DNA from: Lactifluus volemus
Taxonomy: Eukaryota > Basidiomycota > Agaricomycetes > Russulales > Russulaceae
Assembly (NCBI GenBank): GCA_022376515.1
Contig: WTXI01000084.1
Coordinates: 62,001-126,000 of the forward strand
Length of the DNA: 64,000 nt
Reading direction: 5' to 3'
Below, in pieces: positions 11,646 through 22,539 of this stretch. The notes beneath the pieces are model-generated. The model did no database searches. It was given only the letters and a program-made list of their open reading frames with translations, and had not been told where the DNA came from. The first letter of the stretch is position 1. Every line of letters starts with the position of its first letter. A program made the position numbers and the translations under genes.

Positions 11646-14027
11646 CTACATTACGGACAACGCGGACAACTCGGAACCTTCATTATCTGATTCTTCGAGA
11701 GGAAGAAACGGGGCCGCAGGCTGAGTGGTTTTGGTTGACGAAGCTTCAGTGTTGCTCACACTACGTGTGTCCTTAATATAGGGCGGGCTTTCTCAACGAT
11801 GTCCTCGAAATCTTTGCCCGTCAACCCAGACATGCCTTCCCGAAAGCGCTTCGATTCTCCGCCCCAATTGACCATAGAGAAAAAAACGTATTTGTTAGAC
11901 TCAACAAGGGTGGTTCCACTGATCATGGGCTTGAAATCCTTGGATTTCGGGTCACCGTGAGCTTCTTCAAGAGCCTCAATCGTAATGCATCTTTCGGCCC
12001 AAAATGAAAGCGCTCATTTACACTGCAAATGGTCTATATCAGGCCTTTGAAAGAGACGCTCAGAATGAAAGGCTTACAGCAACTGCCGCAAGGACGATTG
12101 CAGCATAGGGGCGCCCGTTGTCGGTGATGTCGGGGATTATATCTGAACCCGGACTGCAGTGAGATAAACGGCAAATGTTTGGAGGAAGAGTGGTCCACGG
12201 AATGGAAGCCTGACTTTCTGCAAAGCGAAGTCAAAACATAGAAGCTGAGAGAGAGAAAGCAGAAAAACCTTGACATGGCCAGCAATCGTTGTTGGAGGGC
12301 CATAAATGAACTTGTCTCGTTTAAGTTGACCTTGGCAGTAGGCTTGACGCGTTTCATTTGAATTGTATTCATCTTGGCTGTTGAGAAAGTTGTTTAGCGT
12401 CATGAACGCTGTCGATCCAAATGGAGCACGCCACGAATCACTGAGGCATTGGTCTATCTGCTACAGTAAATGAGGTTAGAAGGCAAGACTCAAAAAGAAA
12501 GAAAAATATGCACAGAAGGGAAAATGCGGGAAATGTCTTTCTTCGCGCCCCAGATATGCTCAACAATGCGTTCGGCCACCTGAAAGATGATCTCACTTCC
12601 CCCCAAGGACCAGCAATCATCCTGACACCCAGCCCAAAGGTAAAGCGTTGGCATGAATCGTTTTTTCCATCGAGGGTCGGACAACAAAGGATCGTTTTTT
12701 TTTTCCGCCTTTGTAAGCCCCCCTCGAATTGATTGCTTGTCGTTCTTCACTTGAACGATTGCCTTTATAAAAATTTATTAATAAGAATCTGAAATTCCGG
12801 AAGAATGTTGAAGTTGTACTGACATCGCTATTAAGCCGACGCTTGCCTTTAGCTGGGGAGGCACGCGCACGGGCCTGTTCAGGGCCAACCCTCTCATCTG
12901 GGTCAGATATGCCGCCATAATTGGAAGTAGGTTTGACATGAACAATAGCTTGAATTGCAGAGCGCCCAGATGTGGTGGCCGTAGAGGGGTGCAAAGCTGA
13001 AGAAGCATGTGAGCTGTGGCCAAGACTGGGCAACCTTGTGTTCTTGGCAACGAGCCCGCCTCCCAACGCGGACGTGTTTGTCTTTTTGAACCACTCTGAG
13101 AGGCGATCAGATTCGGTAGGGCCATCCCTGCTAAGATTAAAATAGAAGAGTGTAGTGGGATCGAGGGTGAATATCGATGTCATTTGTGAAACGATCCGGA
13201 AAAGAAGTCAACGCAGCGAAAGAAGTCAATCACGAAGCCAATTGTTTGTCGATGTTGTTACGCACCTTGCTCTTTGAGCGACCTCGCGCCTCATTTCGGA
13301 TTCCTCAGGTTGAGGCTCCATTGGCACCGACTTTGTCTTTTTCGATGTCCGTCCTCCATCACCCTTTTATGCATGTTCAGTGTACAATAAAGAGAATGAA
13401 CATCTGAATACTCACAGAAACCCTGGATCGTTTTTCTGATAAGCGCACAAGAGGCGTTGCAACCTCATCGATGTTGTAATCGTCGACGTCAACTCGAGCA
13501 GCCTGCTTGATGTGTTCAATACCCTCCCGAATTCCCCTCTTCCTTGCCTTGATCCTTTTCGTCGTCCCAATGTCAGAAATTTCATCAGCTGTGGATTCAT
13601 CTGCCATGGCCACTTCCTCGTCCGTTGCACTTTGCTCAGTGCTAGGAAACCAATCCTCGGGCTCGGGTACTGACATCGTAGCCGGATATGGAGTAACTGG
13701 GGTCGCAGGTGCCTTGTCATGGGCCGTTTTGTTGGTAGGTGGTTGCAGATGTGGCGTGGTATCCAGTGCGTATTCTGCTGCTGCCTGTTCCTCCATTTCA
13801 GCTAACCTCGCCATAGCATCGGCTGCCGCCTGCTTCTTTCGAGCCTTCTCTTGCGCCTTGGCAACTTTTTTGGCCTGAGCCTGACCTTTTGGCGCCCTGG
13901 GGGTTGCCACTAGTCCTGCGTTCACGGCTGGGCGAACGTTTTTGCTCGAGGCTCGTGTACGAATGCCATCGTAGTCCTGGGGAGTTTGAACCCCATCAGG
14001 CTCAAGTTGACGACGTTTGGGTGGCAT
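11646..14027 (-). CDS. DUF6532-like protein B of the transposon, multi-exon
   Basis: The start at 14027 gives MPPKRRQLEPDGVQTPQ. A long first exon (to about 13400) is rich in Lys, Ala and acidic residues, with a likely coiled-coil stretch (AKKVAKAQEKARKKQAAADA), and resembles a nuclear N-terminus. The core exons hold PRWKKRFMPTLYLWAGCQDD, then VAERIVEHIWG, then a SDSWRAPFGSTAFMTLNNFL-type segment, LKRDKFIYGPPT and LQTFAVYLTAV. The last exon has SGTTLVESNKYVFFSMVNWG, FREGMSGLTGKDFEDIVEKA and ends in an acidic tail (EESDNEGSELSALSVM, stop at 11646). The design is the same as the gene at 5675-7475. It is transcribed away from the transposase, with an intergenic region shared from 14028. Function is unknown. 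Confidence 0.68.
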
Positions 14028-14389
14028 GCGGGAGTAGTGTGCTGTAATGGTAAGGTCGCACGGAAGACGCTAGATGACTTGTCGTTTTTTTTTTTTCATG
14101 GACTCGTCACGTGTCATCCAGCCCGCCTGCTTGACGCAAAAATGTTCCTAGGCTTTTGCCACAACAATGTAAGGTAGACTCAACGGCTGGGCTCGAGATC
14201 TGTCACTTTTCGTCATCTTCGACTTCGTGCCTGCCCTCAACAAACCCCGGCTCGATTTGGACAATTTATTTTCAGTTTATCTCAACATCGCGTCCTCGAT
14301 CCCGACGCTTTCCAATTGCTTCGAGATCGTCCGACATCGACACCCGTATCTCACGACTACGTTTACCCTCTCCAATTTTATTTTTCTCG
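14028..14389. other. Upstream region of the DUF6532-like B gene
   Basis: No gene is recognised. The stretch separates gene B (minus) from the transporter fragment (plus) and probably includes the gene B promoter. Confidence 0.4.
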
Positions 14390-14775
14390 CTCATGCAACT
14401 GAGCACTTTTTTCTGCCTCCCCGAGGGCGTTTTCGCTACAACCACATTCGTCACAGGGATTACGCTAGCTGTTACTGGCTCATATCTTCAGACCTCCGTG
14501 ATTGCCATAGCTTCCCTCTTCGGGCCAACGGTCATCCAATCTATGCTGTCAGGACAGGCGGTGGTCGCCGTCACCCTCTCCGCCTACAACTCATCAGGGC
14601 GACCACCTCGCTATGTGCCTCGAAGTCGGCCTCCCGGATGGTGTCGCTGAGACAAAGTCCGCAAGGTTATTTTTCGGATTTCTACCACATTTTTGATCAT
14701 GTGCGGAGCTGCTAATGTCTGGATGACGCGGCTGCCTTCATATCGTGCCATCGTGCCGTGCGATGCGCCATGGAT
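14390..14775 (+). pseudogene. Equilibrative nucleoside transporter (ENT/FUN26-like) fragment
   Basis: Two frames together give an ENT-like stretch. The first has AVTGSYLQTSVIAIASLFGP and then SGQAVVAVTLSA, the conserved transmembrane 4-5 region of fungal ENT proteins. The second, after a frame change near 14600, has FRISTTFLIMCGAANVW then MTRLPSYRAIV. There is no start codon in context and both ends are missing, so this is a captured fragment, not a working transporter. It lies between the divergently transcribed DUF6532-like gene and the transposase. ENT proteins carry nucleosides across membranes; nothing suggests that role here. Confidence 0.72.
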
Positions 14776-15104
14776 ATGTAGACAACGGAGGTACTCCTTT
14801 TGTGACTCAGGTATTTATCGTAGATCTTTTGTTAAGTGGATAATGTAAGAGCATCCAATAAATCCTTCATCAATTTGGATCACATTGTTTGCTTAAGAAA
14901 TCAGCCTCGTTCTTGTCCTTCTTGTCTTGGTTGATCTACAATTCATCCCGTTTTGTCCTTACGCTGCGTTCTAGTTCCAAACGCCTTGTGCCCCCCCGTC
15001 CCGAATCGTCCCGAATCGTCCCGCAGGTGCCCTCATTATTCTGGTACTTCTCTGTCTTTTGAACTCACCCGGGCTCCCAGGAGCTCGTACAACAAGTGCT
15101 GACC
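14776..15104 (+). promoter_or_regulatory. Presumed transposase promoter region
   Basis: No coding sequence is recognised. A pyrimidine-rich stretch and a short direct repeat (CCCGAATCGTCCCGAATCGT, about 14999-15020) lie upstream of the transposase start. The promoter role is inferred from position only. Confidence 0.35.
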
Positions 15105-18100
15105 ATGGATATTTCTTCTCGAGAACCTATGCTTCTGAACCCAGAAACGGCATCCCGCATGCTTTTACCGTGTCCTCAAGATGGTTGCAATCGCTGGTTT
15201 GAAACCAACCAAGGCCTTAACTATCATGTCAATCACTTTGGGCACTTTCAGCATCCTGGCATCGACGTTCCTCTTCCTGCCAACCATGGCCATGGAAGAG
15301 AAAGGATACTGTACTTTCTGAACTTACATGTTACTGCGTGATGTTAATTGTTCCTTCATCAGGCAGCCTCTCTCTGGGACTGATGATTGTAGTATGGACT
15401 CAGATCCACCTAATTTCCTGTATGCGTTCCCACTCAATTCCATTTGAAACTAGTTCTCACGAAATTTCAGGTCACCTAGACGCTCTCCGAGCCCTTTCAG
15501 CATGGTGCTGAGCGTGCCCACGCCCCCTTCCCCCGTCCCAAATGATGACTATGATCATTCCTTTGATCCAGATGTTACTTTCCCACATGACCATGGATTC
15601 AATCACGATGATCCAGGACTACTAGACTTTGAATTTGGTAACAATGACATTGAGGAGTTGGGTAATGATGATGACCTGGGGCCGCTTGAACTTGACAATA
15701 GCGATGCACGACTGCAGAGAACTTTCCCTCTACTTTCTGCAAGCCCAACATCATCTGAGCGTAGTGTTGTCTCACAGTTGCCGGGCCCTCATTCACCACA
15801 TCTTGCCGGGAATACCACCCTCACTTGACAGGTATGTAACTGACTCGGAGAGCTGTCTTCAGTTAAACTTATGAGCCATTTCCACAACTAATACGAAGGT
15901 GTCCCAATTACACATGACATTCCAGGACGTCTCACTGAATCACAGTCCCTTCATGCCTGGGGTGCTTTTCAGGATCGTATCGCCTTTGAGCTTGCAGATT
16001 TTTTATATCGCCAAAACCAGATGTCTGCAAGTGATATTGACTACCTCCTCGCACTCTGGTCTGCTACCCTGGCTCCTCATGGTGGCGCACCCCCATTTCC
16101 CAACCACCGTGGTTTATATCAGGTTATTGATGAATCTTCTGTGGGTGACGTAGGACAGTGGGATTCTTTCACTGTCAGTTACCATGGAGTGCCAGAAACA
16201 GGGCCATGTCCATCATGGATGCTCGCTGAACATACTATCTGGTTCCGAGATCCTGTAGCTCTCGTTCGGAGTCTGATTGCTAACCCCAATTTTAATGGCG
16301 AATTTGACTATGTCCCATATCATGAGTACGATGACGCCAATCAGCACCGCTTCTCTGATTTCATGTCAGGGGACTGGGCTTGGAGACAAGCTGTCTGTAT
16401 CTACCATCTTTTCTCGGGAGTCACGACACTGAAATTTATTGCTTATTTAGGATGAAATTGCTCATGATTTGACCACGCATGGTTCCTTTTTTGTTCCGTT
16501 AATTTTAGCAAGCGACAAAACTACCGTGTCTGTCGCAACAGGTAACAATGAATATTGGCCCGTGTATTTGTCCCTTGGCAACATCCATAACAATGTCCGC
16601 CGAGCTCACCGCAATGGAATCGTCGTCTTGGGATTTCTTGCCGTTGCAAAAGGTAAGCCCCGACTTGAGCTCCGAATATGCGCCTTCCTGATGCTGACTG
16701 ATCTTCATTTCGAAGCCGAACAGCAGTTTTCTGAGGATTCAGATTTCTGCCATTTCAGACGGCAACTCTTCCACACCTCATTAGCCCAAATCCTTCTACC
16801 TCTGCGTGATTGGATGTCCACCCCTCGGATTGTTCGGTGTAGCGATGGCAAATTTCGTCGTGCGATTCTTGGACTTGGCCCATATATAGCCGATTACCCT
16901 GAACAGTGTCTTCTCTCCAGCGTTGTACAAGGATGGTGCCCCAAGTATGAGCTAGGCTAAGTTATTATTTGCACTCTGATCAATTCTTGATAGATGTCTT
17001 TCACCACCAGAGGACCTTGGCAGCAACGAAATCACTCCACGAACAAAGGACCATACCGTTTTTGTTGCCGAGAATTATGATTTGTCGCCTGCGTGGGACA
17101 ATTTCGGCGTGATTGGGGACATTGTAGTATGTGCTTTATACTCAACATCTGACATAGCATTACTTTAAACTCTTCCTTGTAGCCCTTCACAGAGAGCTTC
17201 CCTCGTGCCGATATTCACGAGCTCCTTTCGCCTGATCTATTACATCAACTCATTAAAGGTACATTTAAAGATCACCTCGTGACGTGGATTGGAGAGTACT
17301 TGGAGCTATCTAATTCGAAGCAAGAAGCCAAGAAAATCGTGAGCCAAATTGACCGACGGTAAGGGTTGTACAGCTTCAAATGACGATTCATGGATCTTGA
17401 ATGTTGTACCAGGATTGCCATTGTTCCTCCCTTCTCTGGTCTTCGGAGATTTCGCCAGGGTCGTGGGTTTAAACAATGGACGGGCGATGACTCTAAAGCT
17501 CTGATGAAGGTGCATCTGCCTTATTTGTTGTGTGGTAGTTGCTGATGCCATTGTTTCAAGGTTTATCTCCCAGCGATCGAAGGATATGTACCTGACGATA
17601 TGGTCTGCACGCTGCGTGCCTTCCTTGACTTTTGTTACCTCGCACGGCGTAACGTTCTTGATTCGGAAAGTCTCAGTCAATTGCGTGAGGCACTGCATCT
17701 CTTCCGCCACCACCGCACTGTCTTCGAAACGACCGGTGTACGCTCCGAGGGACATATCCCCCCCCGCCAGCACTCTATGGAACACTACCCAAAAGCCATC
17801 CGTGATTTCGCGGCACTCAATGGTCTGTGCTCGTCGATCTCAGAATCAAAACACATCAAGGCTATCAAGGAACCTTGGCGTCGATCCAATCGATATAATG
17901 CATTGGGGCAAATGCTTGCGACAAATCAACGTATCGATAAACTTGCCGCTGCTCGAGTCCACTTTAACGATAGTGGGATGCTGGAGGGTAATATCGTCGA
18001 CGCTTTGATGTCTGATTCATCTGGTGGGGTTTGTTCTGCAGATCCCTCATTTCCGCACTCATTTTTGTTAAATGCAGCATCTGAGGATGACTTGGTTGGG

Positions 18101-18889
18101 CCTGTAAGAAACGAGGCCAAAAGTGATGACTCAGAGTCTGACAATGGGGATATTCCGATTAAATGCACAAGACCTTCGATTTCTCTGTCGGCAAAACCAG
18201 TTCGTACGTCCCTCAATCTCTGAACTTATTACATCTAGCAGTACTCACAATCTTTTCAAGAAAGAAACGTTAGTGTATCCGATATTGCTAGACCGCATCA
18301 TCTCCATACCCTGATCACGGAGTTTCTTGAACAACAAGAGCTCTTGACCCCCATCCCCAATTCGTTTGAACCACTCATTGCCATATATCCTTCTGCCAGG
18401 GCAACCTTCTATGCTCCGAGCGATATCTGTGGTGTTGGCGGGATGCGCAGGGAATTCATCCGGGCTTCATCCACCTGGAGAAAGGGTGTTGGCCGATTTG
18501 ACACCGTATTTATCAAGTTGGACAACCAAGAGCGTGGAATGAGAGACCTTGGTGTTGCACGGCTTCAGTTGTTATTTTCCTTCCGTTTCCTCAACACAAT
18601 TTATCCATGTGCGCTCATCAATGACTTTCATGTTGTTGGTGATCAACCAGACAGGAATACCGGCATGTGGAAGGTCAAGCGCGCAGTTAATCATCGAAAC
18701 AGGCGTCCGATCTTGCGTGTCATCCACTTGGCCAGTATTATCCGTGCAGCACATCTCATACCTGTTTTCAAAGATACATCGCCCGTCGCTGATGATGAAA
18801 CTCCTGACACTACCCTTGATACTCGCCGCCGTGGACTTTTTTATGTTAATAAATACATAGATCACCATGCATTTGAGATTGCATTCTAG
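15105..18889 (+). CDS. Plavaka-type transposase, multi-exon
   Basis: The start ATG at 15105 gives MDISSREPMLLNPETASR, then an N-terminal C2H2 finger (CPQDGCNRWF ... HVNHFGH). An acidic linker (about 15502-15828) follows. The transposase core runs over exons at about 15900-16455, 16469-16960, 16995-17120, 17185-17360, 17410-17510, 17556-18223 and 18263-18889. Marks are ILASDKTTVSVATGNNEYWP with its first catalytic Asp candidate, YIADYPEQCLLSSVVQGW, ADIHELLSPDLLHQLIKGTF and SSISESKHIKAIKEPWRRSN with the Glu candidate. Introns are short, with GT-AG ends. Members of this family move by cut and paste through a DDE RNase H fold. I saw no stop inside the exons I could trace, so the gene may be intact. 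It is the only mobility gene in the element. Exon borders are approximate. Confidence 0.85.
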
Positions 18890-19229
18890 GATAATGACTA
18901 CCATAACTACATGTCTCTACACCTCAAAACGTTGAATTGACAATACAAAAGCATCAGTCGACAATCTGGCTCGAGTCGCTCTCCCCGTGCGAAGCGGCAC
19001 ATGGCCATTTGACACAAATGCTCTTTCACGTCATTCTCAAACACTCGCGCTTTCTTTCCCACAGCAATGTCACCTCCGCCGGCCATATTGTCCTCCATGT
19101 TATGAATTCTGCACTCATCTCCTCTAAGGCTGCCAACTGTACCGACGTCTTCGTCCCGGTCGCATTGGTCGCTCAGTCAAGGCGATGAATGCCAAGGCAA
19201 TCCCGTCATAACCTACCTTCAACGGCATG
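18890..19229. other. Spacer between the transposase and the second FAS fragment
   Basis: No gene is recognised. It should contain the transposase terminator and the junction to captured FAS sequence. Confidence 0.4.
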
Positions 19230-22200
19230 GATCAGCCAAGTCGGCACCGATCCCCCTTGCTACCAAATATCATCTTACTTAAAGCGCAAATCCTTCCATC
19301 TACCGTGCACCAACCACCAACGAACCTTATTCAAAGGTCTCGGGGGACTTTAACCCCATTCACACGAATCCTACTTTTCCTTGTACGCATCATTGCCGAT
19401 TACGATGCGCCGCTACTCAGCGCTACATGGAGACTGTCGTGGCCTTGGGCATCCGAGATCGCGTACACAAGGGAGTACACAAATTTCTTGATAGAGGATG
19501 ACGGAGACTTACTTCCTTCTAGTTACAACGTCAATTTCGTCAGAATGGTCCTTCCCAGAGATGAACTCACCGTCGGAATCAAACATACAGCTATGCACAA
19601 TGGCAACTTTGTCGTCGGTGTTACCACCATCAACCAGCACGGTGAGAAGGTTCTTGAGGGAACTGCTGAGGTCGCGCAGCCGCCCACTGTCTATGCATTT
19701 ACCGGCCAAGTTTCGCAGGAGCAGGGTATGGGTATCGTGCCGTCTGGGCCTCTGCCGACGCACACTTAATCTCTGCCTATGGATTTTCTATTGTGGAAAT
19801 CGTCCGCGAGAACCCTAAGACGAAGACCATCCACTTTGGTGGATTCAAGGGCCAAGCCATCCGCGAGCGATATATGGAGATGACCCATAACACGACAGAT
19901 CGATGGCAACATCAAGAGCCTCCTGTTGTTCGCTGATATACACGTCCGCACCCTTCAACACAACTTCATTCATCAAATTGGTCTTCTTTTCGCTACCCAG
20001 TTTGCGCAGCTTGCCCTTGTCATTATGTCGCATGCTCGAGGATATGCGCTCGAAAGGCTTCATCCAGCATGACACCGCTTTCGCTGGCTACTCGCTGGGT
20101 GAGTTCTCTGCTCTCTCTTCGGTTGCTGATATCTTGCCCAGTTCCCTTCTCGTCGATGTCGTCTTTTACCGCGGCCTGACTATGCAGCGTGCTGTCAAAC
20201 GTGACGAGCTAAGCCTCTCGAACTATGCCATGTGTGCCGTCAATCCCAGTCGTGTTAGCCAGACGTTCGATGATGCAGCCCTCCGTGAGGTCGTCGATAC
20301 TATCTCCAACGTTCAGAGACTGCCTATTGGAGATCGTGAATTTCAACGTCGAGGTGCGTCACCATTTTAATGGCTACTGATCGGTACCAAGGCCAACAAT
20401 ATGTCTGTGCTGGCGAGCCTGTCGCATTGCAAACTTTGACGATCCGTCACGAACGTCCTCAATTATCTCAAGGTGCAGAAGATCGATATCACTAAGGCAT
20501 GTATCCTTAGATTTCTGGCTATTCATTACGCTCACAATCACAGTCCCGCTGACCGAGAAATTTGGCCTCGCTAAAGTTAAGGATATGATGAAGGACTTCG
20601 CCAACAACTGCAACAACCATGCCCTTAAAAAGCAAAAGACCGAAGCTTATATTGTGCTTGAACGCGGTCTCGCCACCATCCCTCTCACAGGCATTGATGT
20701 TCCCGTTACCTCTGGTCTGGCGTCATGCCCTTCCATGCATGTGAGTTTAGTTTCGCTTTTCGCTCTCGCTCAATCTAAGTGACCCTTCAGACCTATCGAA
20801 GAAAATACCATCTACTCCCAGGGATCTGTCGCTTCATGAAAGTGTCTATATCCCTAACTCAATCGCATCGCCCTTCGCCGTCAACAAAGCCTATGCCGAA
20901 CTCATCTATAAACCATACATCATCTCCACGGCTCTCGAAAGTTCTTCGCAAGTGGGATGAAGAACGCTGGGATGCCCCTGAGCAATGGCAGAAGCTCGCC
21001 TCAGTTCTGCTAGTCGAGCTGCTATCTTACCAGTTGCTTCTCCCGTGCGCTGGATCGAAACCCGAGATCTATTCATCGGACAGTACAAGTTTGAGCGCTT
21101 CATCGAGATTGGCCATCCCCAACTCTCACTGGTATGGCCGTACGTACCCTCAAGGCCAAATACGAGGCGAAGGATGACTCAACTAGCGTTGTCCGTCGAG
21201 GATTTTGTGCTTCAAAGCATCAGAAGGAGATCTATTATTAGTTTGAAGGTGAGATTGAGGCAACATCTGAACCAGACGCAGCCAGCGAAACTGCCCTCCA
21301 GCACCCTCTTTCCACTGCCAAACGTGCCAGTCGTGATTTCTACCGCTACTCCAGCTGCCGCTTGTCCTGCTGTTGCCATCGAAGACACCCTGATCTGTGA
21401 TGTCGACATCCTTGCTGCGATTGTCTCTCAAAAGTTAAGGAAGCAACTCAGTGAGATCCCTCCCTCCAAGTCTATAAGGGATCTCTGTAACGGCAAGTCG
21501 ATCCTTCAAAATGAGATTATGGGCGACCTTCAGGGCGAATTCTCATCTGCGCCTGACAAGGGCGAGGAGCTGCCGGTCGAGGAACTTGGCGCTTCCCTTG
21601 CGTCTGGTCACTCCGGCAATCTCAGAAAGTATTCCACTAGTCTCGTGTCGCGTGCCATTGGTGGCAAGATGCCTGGTGGTCTCAATATCTCAAGTGCAAA
21701 AGCTCACCTTTCTAGGAAATGGGGCTTGGTTCCCCAACGCGCCGACGCCGTGCTACTAATTGCTACCACCACGGGAGCCTGCCAAGCGCCTGGGCTCAGA
21801 GGCCGAGGGCAAAGCCTGACGATATTGCGCGTGAGTACGGTGATACCTACATCGATGTTATCCAGCCCGTTTTTGACGCGTCGAAGGCCCGTAACTTCGA
21901 CTCCCTGTGAAACTGGGTTTGTCAAGATGCTCTCATGTCCTACGATATTCTCTTCGGCCGTCTCACTACCGTCGACTGTGAGATCACTCATTGCCCGTTG
22001 TATCACCATAATGAATCACGCAGCCCTGATCTCATTAAATTTATGGAGTTTATGGTCAACTGATGCGACACCTCAAAGGGTGAGACAGACGTAACTTGGT
22101 CAAGAACTCCTCGACAATTGCCGTGATGTCGTTGGTCAGCCGCTGTTGCATAAGGACGGTGAGGATTTCCTATTAGACCCATATACGCATTTCTCATACA

Positions 22201-22490
22201 CTTCTTTAGTCACATTCTCCACAGCGTCTCGCGCCGAGATCACTAGAGAAGGATGACATCGTCTCCTCTGGGGTCAACCGGGAGAACGTACGCAAAGCAG
22301 AGGCGTATGTGGAGGAGATGGCCAGTGCCGACTAGACTTCTGGTTCAGTCAACAGTCAAAAGATCCAGGATGACGTCGTCAAACTCTGGAACGCCATCAA
22401 GTCTCAATCAGAGATCAGTGAGAAGCAGAAGGACCGCATCAAGACCCTTTATGCTGTCAACTGCCCGTCAGGTCCGCCATCGCGTCCAGA
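19230..22490 (+). pseudogene. Fatty acid synthase fragment: dehydratase/MPT end of beta running into alpha N-terminus
   Basis: The order follows fungal FAS. A hot-dog-like region ends LEGTAEVAQPPTVYAFTGQ (about 19700). YGFSIVEIVRENPKTKTIHF follows at about 19780. The malonyl/palmitoyl transferase site is [15 protein letters not shown] near 20090, where family members usually have GHSLGE. Then come [32 protein letters not shown], a KFERFIEIG stretch and, without a break, alpha-subunit sequence: LAAIVSQKLRKQLSEIP, KSIRDLCNGKSILQNEIMGD, SRAIGGKMPGGLN, then a decayed stretch to about 22490. Direct beta-to-alpha continuity suggests a source gene with fused subunits. Frequent frameshifts make this a pseudogene. 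It faces the opposite way from the fragment at 9050-11058. Confidence 0.85.
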
Positions 22491-22539
22491 AATTTCGCGT
22501 TCGACCCATCGTCTCCCGCGTTTCGCGACTTCACATGTG

